NCBI GenBank assembly: GCA_021521415.1
Contig: JAIQDT010004229.1
Coordinates: 186,001 to 250,000 of the forward strand
From: Bidens hawaiensis
Lineage: Eukaryota > Streptophyta > Magnoliopsida > Asterales > Asteraceae
Length of the DNA stretch: 64,000 nt
Reading direction: 5' to 3'
Part shown: positions 46,956 through 57,273 of the stretch, piece after piece
Layout of the letters: every line of letters begins with the position of its first letter
How positions within the stretch are numbered: position 1 is the stretch's first letter
The notes under the pieces: generated by a model
Database searches by the model: none
Told to the model about the DNA's origin: nothing
Seen by the model: only the letters and a program-made list of their open reading frames with translations
Program-made: the position numbers and the translations under genes

Positions 46956-47889
46956 CTGCTAAAGAGGACTATTATAGCTAGTTGGGCCTACCGACACATC
47001 TCAAATCAGATATGCAAACCATTTTTTATTTTATTATCATATTATATTTTTCAACCGAGAGTTCGTTAACAAAACGGTAATAATATCATTTCCTGCTTAA
47101 TGTACAACAAAAAAAATTTTCAAGGGACACATTTTTCTTTAAAACTTTTTTTTTCAGTCGCCCCAGCCACTTTCAGTTTTCGGGTGAATGGCTACCCCGT
47201 ACATCTGTAGGCAGATAATGGGACCAAACAAATACAAGTATATGTCCCTCGAACTTAAGTAGCCGACATAAGTTTCAGCGAAAGAACAAAAATTTTATGA
47301 TTAAAATTTTTTTGTTTTTAATTTTTTTTCTATAACTAAGTAAAATAAATTCCCATCCCCACACTTAGAACGAAATCGTTCTCGATGAGAACAAGGAAAA
47401 CAAATAAAATAAAATTAAAACTTAAAATAGCAAAAAGTAAAACAGAGAACGAGTTACTCCCCTGGTTTATATGCCGAATCTTCATCAGCTGTGTATCAAT
47501 CGAGCGACCGTATAGCATTTCATTCGTGGCCACAACCCCGGGAGAACCAGTCCAAAATGCCATCAGAGCTACCATGCGCATAATAATACCAGCAATAACT
47601 CAAACTCGCTCGCATGTAGCGGCGTACAGAACAGAAAACAAAAACATAAGAGATAAACATATTTTTGTGTTTTTGATTTTTTTATTTTTAATTTTTTTAT
47701 TTTTTTTAATTTTGATTTTTTTTAAATTACAAAAATAAAATAAATAAAACAGATAATAAAGAAAATCATAATACAAACTATACAACTCGGGCTGTCTCCC
47801 GAGTGATACATCCAACACGTATATGCCTAGGTGAATGAGTCAAGGTAGAACACCTCGACTGTCTGATCAGCTACCGGCTCGCCTATGTA
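46903..47889 (-). mobile_element. Second Athila copy, 3' non-coding fragment
   Basis: It is collinear with about 39884-40868 (TTTTTCAAATTATTATAT, GCTAGTTGGGCCTACC, the shared module at 47155-47288, ACAAGGAAAA, CTCGGGCTGTCTCCCGAGTG, CAGCTACCGGCTCGCCTATG). It contains the end of the integrase frame in degenerate form and stops at 47889. An expanded (AT)n lies at 46913-46951. Confidence 0.82.
47155..47288 (-). repeat. 3' module shared with the copia element, Athila copy 2
   Basis: The same landmarks as at 40125-40258: CGCCCCAGCCACTTTCAGTT, GGTGAATGGCTACCC, GGGACCAAA, ATATGTCC and CTTAAGTAGCCGACATAA. Confidence 0.78.
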
Positions 47890-48316
47890 CATAAACGAGT
47901 TCTCTTTTATTGATGTCTAGCAAAACCACACAATAGGGCTAACCATGTGGACCATGCGACGGACTAAGTAATTACGGGTGCACACGTAATTATCAAATTC
48001 CTCGCATGGAAATCATAGTAAGGACAATTGTGTGCAATAACTTGAAACTTGGAATGATTTGGAAAAATGTGACAAATGCAATATGATAACGGCATGGTGG
48101 ATACGCCGCTGATACATCCTATATATAAGTGTCGTTGTCATATTTCCCATTTGTGGCTTTTTTCGGGCCATTCAAAGATCGGCTTTATTCCTTTTATTTA
48201 AATACGTATATATGAAAAATGTTAAAACTCTTGACAACTATATGTACTAGTTATTTTCTTTTAATATTTAATATTTATTTTAACTTCAGGACGAAATTTC
48301 TAAAAGTTGTGAATCC
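47890..48316 (+). other. 3' end of a gypsy element interior
   Basis: It ends with AGGACGAAATTTCTAAAAG just before an LTR start, like the GGACGAAATTTCTTTTAAG region before the polypurine tract in many gypsy elements. No coding sequence is visible. Confidence 0.5.
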
Positions 48317-48488
48317 TGTAACATTCGTTAATTTTTAAACCTGAAAACCCGACCAATTTTAATTTTTTGGTTTTGTTTATAAATACACACACACACACAC
48401 TCATATATATATATATCCAGTTTCGTTTCATGTATTTTTTTGTATTTCATGTGACATTAGTCAATTTCTATTTTTTGTATTGTATTCG

Positions 48489-48529
<41 letters not shown>

Positions 48530-48718
48530 ATTTTCGTTTCATGTATTTTTTTGTATTTCATGTGACATTAAAAATTTCTATTTTTTGTATTGTATTCGTT
48601 AAACCGACCCATTATATTATTCAATGTGATTCGGTTAATTATACATATACTCATATGTTACGAAGTTCGTATGTAATAGTTTTTCTTTCCTAAAGTTAAT
48701 TAATGATATTAATCATTA

Positions 48719-48772
<54 letters not shown>

Positions 48773-49650
48773 CAACCATGATTTTTTATTTATTCAAATA
48801 TCACATTAAAACATAATTGATGCATAACCAAAGTACATCCTTTTAATTTAGTTATGTCACATTTATTTTTACATAAAGTCATTTTTTTAAAAGATGAAAA
48901 ATATCTTCCTACATTATTCAAATTATGGTCAACCCCCCCCCCCCCCCCCAAAGCACTCTCCTAATCAATTTTATCATTAAAATGTTTTTAAGAGTAACCT
49001 CCTCATTTTAGTATAAATAAGAACCTATTCCCACCCCTTTCATTCTTTACACAACTCTTTGAAAAGTTGAAGAGAATAATTTCTTTATTTTTCCATTTCA
49101 AACGTAGGAATTTATTATTCAAGTCTTCTTCATCTTATTTCTATTTATTTTAATTCTTATTCATACTAGTTAATCAAATGGTCACATGACCATAACACAA
49201 TCATGTCTAGAAATTCACATATTCCATTCACCATGGTGCATTGGGTGGATGGGACAAAAAACATAAGGAGATGATCGATTACACGAAGGTCACACTTGAA
49301 ACGTTCATACATATTTATTTTTCTATTTTGAATCGTTATTTTCTTATTCAAATGACCCAAGGGTTATTGAGGATATATGCTCATAAATTATATATAATCA
49401 TATAAAAAAAATTCCATAATTTTTCATCAAAATCCTTTTCGAAATCGTTAAAACATTGCTTCTAGCAATATTTCAGTTTTGACATTAGATATAGCCATCA
49501 AAGAAAGAGGCCTATCTTGTTCATAACAAATTGAAAAAGTGCAATACCATCTTCTATTATCCACTTCATTGAAATACGGTTCAAAACACTATTTTACGCA
49601 TTTTAATTCATTCGTATGAATTTGCAATCAATATTTGATAAACAGTGCGC
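48317..49650 (+). mobile_element. Gypsy LTR, 5' part (copy 1)
   Basis: It starts TGTAACATTCGTTAATTTTT. A TATA-like GTATAAATAAG (49011-49021) lies after a 17-base C run (48933-48949), and the part from 49158 matches the LTR at 29186. It breaks off around 49650 where the other copy continues. Contains three (CA)n/(AT)n microsatellites (48383-48410, 48493-48527, 48722-48764). Confidence 0.65.
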
Positions 49651-49816
49651 AATCATTATAAACCAAGATGATACTATGAAAGTTTAGCCAATAATAGACA
49701 TAATGATAACTATCAAAGTAATAGATACGAACATGATCAAATTAAAACAATCTAACCAATTTGGATGACTAATCTTCGATGCTAATGACCTATCTCAAAA
49801 GCTTAATCTCCTTAAT

Positions 49817-50104
49817 TGTAACATTGGTTAATTTTCAAACCCGAAAACCCGATCCATTTTAATTTTTCGGTTTTTTTTATAAATACACACACACACACAC
49901 ACACATATATATACATATTTATCCAATTTTGTTTCATGTATTTTATGTGACATTCGTCAATTTCTATTATTTGCTTTGTATTCATTAAACCGACCCATTT
50001 TATTATTCGATGTGATTAGGTTAATTATACATATAATCACATGTTACAAATTTAATATGCAAAAGTTTTTCTTTTCTAAAGTTAATTAATGATATTAATC
50101 ATTA

Positions 50105-50151
<47 letters not shown>

Positions 50152-50330
50152 TATAAAACTCGCGATTTTTCTTTATTCAAATATCACAAAAATAACATAA
50201 TTGATGCATAACCAAAGTACATCCTCTTAATTTAGTTATGTCACATTTATTTTTACATAAAGTTGTTTTTTAAAGAAAACTTCCTACATCATTCAAATTA
50301 TGGTCAAACCTCCTCCCCCAAGGGTTAAGT
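49817..50330 (+). mobile_element. Gypsy LTR, 5' part (copy 2)
   Basis: TGTAACATTGGTTAATTTTC repeats the start at 48317. Similarity continues through the CA/AT microsatellites and TTAATTAATGATATTAATCA, and ends near ATGGTCAAACC (about 50310). Confidence 0.65.
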
Positions 50331-50370
50331 TATTCAACAAAGGAGAACAAAAATGAGAAGGATGAGAAGG

Positions 50371-50799
50371 TGTAGGTTCCTGGACGGATCGTACACGGGA
50401 TGTCTCTAACAACGCAGGTGCGGAATCCCTGCGTAGGTAGATACGAGTGTAGAGTATGTAGAGATCGAACACACAAGCAATAAACCAACCACGTTATATT
50501 GATAACAAAACACGTGACCCGAGGTCACTGTTACAGACTATGACACGTAACTCGGTTACTGAAAACTGAAACGAAAACCCTAAACGAACCACCCAAACTG
50601 TTTCGTCTGAAACAGTTTATATACACGACAACTTCGCCATAGGCGAAGTTGTCAATAACTTCGCTGATTCAACAAGTTCGCCATAGCGAACTTGTTGACA
50701 ACTTCGCACATTACAAAACAAACATAAACAAAACATAATTACATTACAGACTCGATTACAAATGCTAGACTATGAACTACTGACACACATGTACCAACA
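50371..50799 (-). repeat. SIRE-like copia LTR, low copy (429 bp)
   Basis: On the minus strand it is TGTTGGTACATG...GGAACCTACA. By eye it is identical base for base with the LTR at 52195-52623. It contains a TATA box (minus strand, 50623-50618) and three palindromes (50595-50618, 50627-50653, 50671-50696). Confidence 0.92.
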
Positions 50800-50819
50800 G
50801 ACTCCCCCTTGGCAGTAGC
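50800..50819 (-). other. Polypurine tract, low copy
   Basis: The minus strand reads GCCAAGGGGGAGTC directly before the LTR start TGTTGG. The same is found at 52624-52643. Confidence 0.85.
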
Positions 50820-50863
50820 TTCATATCTTGATCTTCAAATCTTGAGTCTTGTAATCTTCACCT

Positions 50864-52003
50864 CTACGCGTGCGCCCCTTCTCTCACACATACCGACACT
50901 ACCCTTTGATATTTCCTAGCTTGATCCTTCCAAGCAGGAATGTAGAAGATCTTCTTCTCGTTGAGCACTTTCAAATCAGCCTTCGATAGATTAACAAGAT
51001 GCATCGGGTCGTACACCCGAAGTACTTCTTGTTCATCCTCATCTTCCATTACCGCCTCAGCTGTCTCACAATCCACGTACCACCATTTTAAATCTTTTAG
51101 GACGTTCTTGGGCATAACTTTCATCGGTACTTCCTTCAAATGACGGACTGGTTTATACTTCATTACCATCCAAGGTTTGCCGTCAGCCCTCATTCCACGA
51201 TCTTTGTCTTCTATCAACTTTCCTTTTTGAGGCTTTAGCAGTTCAAACTTTTTGTCTTTAATGGCTTCTTTCCAGACGATCTTCCCAATGATTCTTGCCA
51301 TATCATCATTACTTCTATTGATCAGCCCCAATCTCGCTAAATCTCTCACCTCACATTCTGGTAAGGAATTCAGAGATCTCAACAATCTCTTAAAGTACTG
51401 AATGCCGTCGTACCGTTTGATCACAAATAGTTTCAGCTCTTTGTCGTACAACCAGCATATGATTCCTTTCTTTGACTCTGCATAGCCCTTTATATTATAA
51501 GTCTTTCTGAACATCGTTGGCACTGCAGGCTTCTTGGTTTTAACAAACCACTGAGCACAGCCTTCTTTCCAGTTCGGCTGCTCCTCCCATACTGTATCTT
51601 CTATCATGCTCTCACCCCCCAATTCTGATCTCTCAACAGCTGGAATCTCATGTTCCACTGAATCATCCACAATCTCACCTTCTTCTAATACATCTTCCAC
51701 ATTAATCTGTTCTCCAATCCTCTCAATCTCATCCATAGGCAACACGTCGTCATCATCCATCAACTCATCGTCCTCCTCCTCATCCAACTCCTTCAACGCA
51801 TCAATAACGTCTTCAACATCAGCGTCGTCATCCACAACTACAACATCATCACCAGCTGCATTTGTAGACTCCCCCTCAGTTGTGGAGGCTCCAAGAGCCT
51901 GAGAGGTTCTTGGCAGCTCATCACCTGCACCTGAAGGTGCATTGGGATCATCGTCATGATCTTCTCGTCTTTTCGTTCTCAACTCATCGCCCCTACACGT
52001 CTT
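50864..52003 (-). pseudogene. C-terminal fragment of the extra copia ORF (duplicate)
   Basis: The last 372 or so codons are identical to the end of the 948-codon ORF. The start codon is missing: upstream the frame runs into leader/spacer sequence (52004 onward) and meets a TAA. The identical block is 50371-52003 against 52195-53827 (1,633 bp). It belongs to a deletion derivative sharing an LTR with the main element. Confidence 0.88.
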
Positions 52004-52179
52004 AAATTTGAAATAGGCGAAGTTGTGTTCAAGGCGAAGTTATGGATAACTTCGCCATAGGCGAAATAGGCGAAGTTGTGTTCAAAACTCAATCCCAACA
52101 AAAACACGTCCCGCGAATAGGTCAAACGAGACGTTTTCTACACCCGCGTGAAATCCCGAACCTCACAATCGAGCCGATT
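52004..52179 (-). other. Leader/spacer remnant of the deletion derivative
   Basis: The part next to the ORF fragment (52004-52065) matches the spacer at about 55626-55688 (AAATTTGAAATAGGCGAAGT). The part next to the PBS continues with CAAAACTCAATCCCAAC, as at the window's end (63981-64000). The whole gag-pol and the first part of the extra ORF are therefore missing. Confidence 0.8.
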
Positions 52180-52192
52180 GGCTCTGATACCA
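52180..52192 (-). other. Primer-binding site, tRNA-iMet type
   Basis: The minus strand reads TGGTATCAGAGCC, 2 nt after the LTR end ACCTACA. Confidence 0.93.
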
Positions 52193-52194
52193 AT

Positions 52195-52623
52195 TGTAGG
52201 TTCCTGGACGGATCGTACACGGGATGTCTCTAACAACGCAGGTGCGGAATCCCTGCGTAGGTAGATACGAGTGTAGAGTATGTAGAGATCGAACACACAA
52301 GCAATAAACCAACCACGTTATATTGATAACAAAACACGTGACCCGAGGTCACTGTTACAGACTATGACACGTAACTCGGTTACTGAAAACTGAAACGAAA
52401 ACCCTAAACGAACCACCCAAACTGTTTCGTCTGAAACAGTTTATATACACGACAACTTCGCCATAGGCGAAGTTGTCAATAACTTCGCTGATTCAACAAG
52501 TTCGCCATAGCGAACTTGTTGACAACTTCGCACATTACAAAACAAACATAAACAAAACATAATTACATTACAGACTCGATTACAAATGCTAGACTATGAA
52601 CTACTGACACACATGTACCAACA
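52195..52623 (-). repeat. SIRE-like copia LTR, shared middle copy (429 bp)
   Basis: It has a PBS on its low side and a polypurine tract on its high side. It is thus at once the 3' LTR of the main element and the 5' LTR of the deletion derivative. TATA box on the minus strand at 52447-52442. Confidence 0.92.
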
Positions 52624-52643
52624 GACTCCCCCTTGGCAGTAGC
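52624..52643 (-). other. Polypurine tract of the main copia element
   Basis: The minus strand reads GCCAAGGGGGAGTC before the LTR start, 45 nt after the stop of the extra ORF. Confidence 0.87.
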
Positions 52644-52687
52644 TTCATATCTTGATCTTCAAATCTTGAGTCTTGTAATCTTCACCT

Positions 52688-55471
52688 CTACGCGTGCGCC
52701 CCTTCTCTCACACATACCGACACTACCCTTTGATATTTCCTAGCTTGATCCTTCCAAGCAGGAATGTAGAAGATCTTCTTCTCGTTGAGCACTTTCAAAT
52801 CAGCCTTCGATAGATTAACAAGATGCATCGGGTCGTACACCCGAAGTACTTCTTGTTCATCCTCATCTTCCATTACCGCCTCAGCTGTCTCACAATCCAC
52901 GTACCACCATTTTAAATCTTTTAGGACGTTCTTGGGCATAACTTTCATCGGTACTTCCTTCAAATGACGGACTGGTTTATACTTCATTACCATCCAAGGT
53001 TTGCCGTCAGCCCTCATTCCACGATCTTTGTCTTCTATCAACTTTCCTTTTTGAGGCTTTAGCAGTTCAAACTTTTTGTCTTTAATGGCTTCTTTCCAGA
53101 CGATCTTCCCAATGATTCTTGCCATATCATCATTACTTCTATTGATCAGCCCCAATCTCGCTAAATCTCTCACCTCACATTCTGGTAAGGAATTCAGAGA
53201 TCTCAACAATCTCTTAAAGTACTGAATGCCGTCGTACCGTTTGATCACAAATAGTTTCAGCTCTTTGTCGTACAACCAGCATATGATTCCTTTCTTTGAC
53301 TCTGCATAGCCCTTTATATTATAAGTCTTTCTGAACATCGTTGGCACTGCAGGCTTCTTGGTTTTAACAAACCACTGAGCACAGCCTTCTTTCCAGTTCG
53401 GCTGCTCCTCCCATACTGTATCTTCTATCATGCTCTCACCCCCCAATTCTGATCTCTCAACAGCTGGAATCTCATGTTCCACTGAATCATCCACAATCTC
53501 ACCTTCTTCTAATACATCTTCCACATTAATCTGTTCTCCAATCCTCTCAATCTCATCCATAGGCAACACGTCGTCATCATCCATCAACTCATCGTCCTCC
53601 TCCTCATCCAACTCCTTCAACGCATCAATAACGTCTTCAACATCAGCGTCGTCATCCACAACTACAACATCATCACCAGCTGCATTTGTAGACTCCCCCT
53701 CAGTTGTGGAGGCTCCAAGAGCCTGAGAGGTTCTTGGCAGCTCATCACCTGCACCTGAAGGTGCATTGGGATCATCGTCATGATCTTCTCGTCTTTTCGT
53801 TCTCAACTCATCGCCCCTACACGTCTTCTCCCCCTGAGATGCCAAGTAATCCTTGAAGGCATCTATTATTCGTCCATGTTCAACCAGGAGGGCAGCTTGT
53901 AGTCGATTGGATTCCACTAGGCGGTCAATAGTCTTTGACTGTTCAGCAACAATCCGCTCTAGCGAAAGAATCCTCTCGGTATCTGAAGTAGGCAATGGAG
54001 TTGGTGGAACATCAGCAGAAGTGACCGCAGGTGGTACACTTGGTAACCCTGCAGTAGAAGTTATTGTCGACTCCACAAACCGTGTAACTACCACCGGTGG
54101 ATTAAGCGGTTGAGGTGGTAGGGACACAATTGTTGGTGCCGACGTCTCGATCGCCGTAACCTGTGCAGTAGTAGGAATAAGAGACATACCAGATAAGGCA
54201 GGTGGAGCAAAACGTACTAGTCTTGAAGATTCTCCAGCTCCCGAACCTATCCCTCTCTGTTCTCTTCTTGAGCGTCTTAGCACAATCTGTACTGCCTCCT
54301 CTTCATCCACTTCATTCTCATCCTCCTCCACAGTTCTCGGCCTCTTTCCCGTAGTCCGTTCACGAGACACCATAAGTCTTCTTGCCTCAGCAAACGTCTC
54401 GTCTAGATCAGAGTCAGCTACCGAAGTAGCTGCTCTGGTAACATCCATAAACAGAGGACCCGAGATATCCATATCAAACAAACCATGTCCACTAAAAGCA
54501 GCATCTAGATCAACGTTTTCAGCAGTGGACACAGCTTGAGATATAGTAGCTGGCACAGCAGCAGAAGATACAACAGGCGAAGCCGATACAGCATGAGGTG
54601 CTGCCGCCTGATGTGGTTGCGGATCCCTGAACTCGTCCCCTCCTGCAGGAACATACTCCGGGTTAATGAGATACCCGAAAAGTGGAGTATGCCTGGGACG
54701 CCGCTCAGGGTTGCTACGAGTGCTCGACGTTCTGCACTGAGCAAAGATACGTTTTGTTACGCACTCAACGTATCTGATAGGGCGTCTTTGCGGTATAGAC
54801 GGAGCGACATGATTAATAATCATTTGTAGAAACCGAGGATACATAATAAAACGCTCGCGCGCCGTCGCCCGTCTCTGACGATCAATCTCGTAAAAGATTA
54901 GCTGACTAAAAGAATATCTGCGGTTGTAAGTCAGCGCAATCATAGCCGATTGCATCGTCGCACCCATCCCGTCTGTTCCTGCCTTTCTGCCGGACATGCA
55001 TACTATCAACACATGCATCAAAAAGCGCCATTGATCCAGCAGAAAGCCTTTCCTCCTCTGCGAGTCCCCCAGCGGACCCGAATAACCCATCCTTAAGTAA
55101 GCTCCGTCACGGAAAGGAGCTACGAATTCTGTTGGGTCGTCTCTTGTTTCATCACCGAACTGCAGAGCCAACCGTATGTCTTCCGAGGAAAACTGTATGT
55201 CTTGACCATTGACAGTTGCTCGCATCACTGGAGGCTCAGGTCTGCAATCATAATACACCGTCTGCCAGAAATCTTGAATGTTGGGCAGAGATATGGGTAG
55301 TGTATTAGTGATCGCGTGAAAAACTCGTGATCGTTGGAGAAATGTGATAATCTCCCTATAGTCTTCAACGCCTCGTGCGTCTGGATCCAAAGTGATGTAT
55401 TGGTTATGGGCTGGGAAGAATTGTCGTTGCTCATCACCATCATCACCTCCAGCACCTCCAACAGCAGCCAT
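52688..55471 (-). CDS. Extra ORF behind copia pol (env-like position), intact
   Basis: The open frame reaches up to 55534 (948 codons). The likely start is the ATG at 55471 (MAAVGGAGGDDGDEQRQFF), giving 927 residues, because a good 3' splice site (TTTGTTTTGTGCAG) ends 2 nt before it. Residues about 45-270 form a globular domain (NIQDFWQTVYYDC, LDQWRFLMHVLIVCM, FSQLIFYEIDRQRR, MYPRFLQMIINH), like a family I remember from composite genomes. Then come an Ala/Ser/Pro-rich linker, a predicted coiled coil (about 515-570 in the 948 numbering), a very acidic stretch (about 620-665) and a basic C-terminal domain (about 700-948) with WKEGCAQWFVK and WWYVDCETAEAV. No transmembrane segment or signal peptide is visible, so it is env-like in position only. 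Function unknown. Confidence 0.85.
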   Translation of the reverse strand: MAAVGGAGGDDGDEQRQFFPAHNQYITLDPDARGVEDYREIITFLQRSRVFHAITNTLPISLPNIQDFWQTVYYDCRPEPPVMRATVNGQDIQFSSEDIRLALQFGDETRDDPTEFVAPFRDGAYLRMGYSGPLGDSQRRKGFLLDQWRFLMHVLIVCMSGRKAGTDGMGATMQSAMIALTYNRRYSFSQLIFYEIDRQRRATARERFIMYPRFLQMIINHVAPSIPQRRPIRYVECVTKRIFAQCRTSSTRSNPERRPRHTPLFGYLINPEYVPAGGDEFRDPQPHQAAAPHAVSASPVVSSAAVPATISQAVSTAENVDLDAAFSGHGLFDMDISGPLFMDVTRAATSVADSDLDETFAEARRLMVSRERTTGKRPRTVEEDENEVDEEEAVQIVLRRSRREQRGIGSGAGESSRLVRFAPPALSGMSLIPTTAQVTAIETSAPTIVSLPPQPLNPPVVVTRFVESTITSTAGLPSVPPAVTSADVPPTPLPTSDTERILSLERIVAEQSKTIDRLVESNRLQAALLVEHGRIIDAFKDYLASQGEKTCRGDELRTKRREDHDDDPNAPSGAGDELPRTSQALGASTTEGESTNAAGDDVVVVDDDADVEDVIDALKELDEEEDDELMDDDDVLPMDEIERIGEQINVEDVLEEGEIVDDSVEHEIPAVERSELGGESMIEDTVWEEQPNWKEGCAQWFVKTKKPAVPTMFRKTYNIKGYAESKKGIICWLYDKELKLFVIKRYDGIQYFKRLLRSLNSLPECEVRDLARLGLINRSNDDMARIIGKIVWKEAIKDKKFELLKPQKGKLIEDKDRGMRADGKPWMVMKYKPVRHLKEVPMKVMPKNVLKDLKWWYVDCETAEAVMEDEDEQEVLRVYDPMHLVNLSKADLKVLNEKKIFYIPAWKDQARKYQRVVSVCVREGAHA

Positions 55472-55476
55472 ATCTG
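55472..55476 (-). promoter_or_regulatory. Putative 3' splice site before the extra ORF
   Basis: The minus strand reads TGATTTGTTTTGTGCAG then AT then ATG. A T-rich tract with CAG two bases before a start codon suggests a spliced subgenomic mRNA. A donor site was not identified. Confidence 0.45.
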
Positions 55477-55539
55477 CACAAAACAAATCAAGTGAGAGAC
55501 CATATAACCATCTCACAAGTTCGCTGAGTACCATGTGCG

Positions 55540-55800
55540 AAGTTGTGATGTACAGGCGAAATTAAAGGTGAGGCGAAGTTGGGAACAACTTCGCTTCATC
55601 TGTAAGTTCGTCTAAAAACTTATAAAAAATTTGAAATAGGCGAAGTTGTGTTCAAGGCGAAGTTATGGATAACTTCGCCATAGGCGAAATTAAGCTTCAA
55701 GCGAAGTTGTGGATAACTTCGCTGAAGGCGAACTTAAGCCACTGGCGAAGTTGAGAATAACTTCGCGTAAACCTTAACTTCGCCTGAATCTGAAACGGCG
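55540..55800 (-). repeat. Palindromic GCGAAGTT/AACTTCGC array upstream of the extra ORF
   Basis: Eight or more hairpins of the form GCGAAGTTnTnnATAACTTCGC, for example GGCGAAGTTATGGATAACTTCG at 55656-55677 (split by four loop bases) and others near 55571, 55700 and 55745. Related single hairpins lie at 56173-56223. Confidence 0.88.
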
Positions 55801-56773
55801 ACTGTTCAGATTCAAACAAGGTTTATCCGATGTTTCGGACCGATTTAACGATCTAACAATGAAGTCCAACATATTTCAATGGTGTTAGGATGAAAAGGTC
55901 GTCCATGAACACGTAACGTGAGGTCGGAAAACTTGGTTTCTAAGGTTCGACGACCCGAGGTCTCGAACCGGGTAAAACTATAACGAGAAAGATAGGATGA
56001 TATTGACTACACATACCACGAGTATAGTAGAAACTAGGAACACAAGATCGAAATCGAAAGCGAAGAATAAGATCCGGATGTATTGGTTATTCGAACAAGT
56101 TCGCCGGTAATTCGAAAAAAAAATGATATAGTTACTGTTTACAATCCCTTATATAGGGCAGAGTTGGTTCAGGCGAAGTTACTCTTAACTTCGCCAAGGC
56201 GAAGTTAAGCACAACTTCGCCGAATTCAACAACTTCGCCCGTAATTTTCAAAATCAGCCCTTTAAGTTTGAATAATCCTGAATTTAACCTTATCAATTAC
56301 CAAAAAGAGTTAAACAAATATGATCAAGACCTAGTAACCAACAATAATATAACTACAAAAAAAAAACAAAAAAACTTAGAAAAATTTTAACGAAATAAGG
56401 GATCAAATTTCAGTCTAGTCAGGGACCACTACGTTTTAGAAAAGATCCTAACAGGAATCATACTAACGATGTGACTGTCACTTAGATCCGTGTTTGGCTG
56501 TATTATGACATAGAGACACAGGTTGTAAGCATGTAAATAACGTAAATGGTTTTCATCGTTTCTGTGATACGGATTAAGGTTCAGTTAAGCTCAAAAATTT
56601 AAGTTGGCAACATCTCAGAGATAATGATGTCTTCTATCTATTCTCAAAGCGTATTTGGCTATACCCAAGTCACCCCGAATTGACTTCGACCCATAATGTC
56701 TGATTATCTTGTAGATACACTATGTCTGCCTCCCGTTTTCTTCTAACTCCAGACTTGAGAAATTTATATACAC

Positions 56774-56831
<58 letters not shown>

Positions 56832-57273
56832 ATTAAACATTTTTATCGACTTCGGAGTACTAAATCACTGCAAGTCCCGAATCTGGATCACTGCAGTATC
56901 TTGAAATGCTTTCTTCACGGGAATCAGAACACTCACAGGCTCGTGTATGACTGGGTAGTCGCTTTTCTGCCTATCCTTCGAAAAGATATGTATGAAGACA
57001 TACAAAACTCTTAAGGAGTTTCCACGTAAATTCGAGTAAATTTAAGTTAGTATCACATACACTTTTACGCACCATAAAAATTACCATGACATACAATGAC
57101 TGTTCTAAAGCCTTTTAAGCCTAATAACTTCACTAGTTAAGCACACACGATCAGTATATATATCATTTTCCAAGGTTGGATCAATTTTCTGTTAAACACA
57201 GCATAGAACTTCATACGAAGTAACAGACTTGAACATTAATTTCATTTCCCACAAAAAAAAAACTTTAAATTCA
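55801..57273 (-). other. Non-coding spacer between pol and the extra ORF
   Basis: About 1.5 kb with no coding sequence. It contains an (AT)n (56776-56818) and short palindromes at 56170-56240. The spacer lies at the 3' side of pol in the element's orientation. Confidence 0.6.
56776..56818. repeat. (AT)n microsatellite
   Basis: About 21 AT units followed by a T run. Confidence 0.95.

Noticed and set aside
48317..50330. Complete LTR retroelement between the repeats at 48317 and 49817
   Set aside because: The repeats are both 5' parts of LTRs in the same orientation; no PBS, coding interior or LTR 3' ends lie between them.
51606..51902. Ser/Thr-rich open frame on the plus strand, repeated at 53430-53726
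   Set aside because: Antisense shadow of the acidic region of the extra copia ORF (Asp/Glu codons read backwards).
55656..55679. Resemblance of ATAACTTCG hairpins to loxP-type recombinase sites
   Set aside because: Only the first nine bases agree; the 8-bp spacer and the full 13-bp arms do not. The motif belongs to a family of shorter element-specific palindromes.
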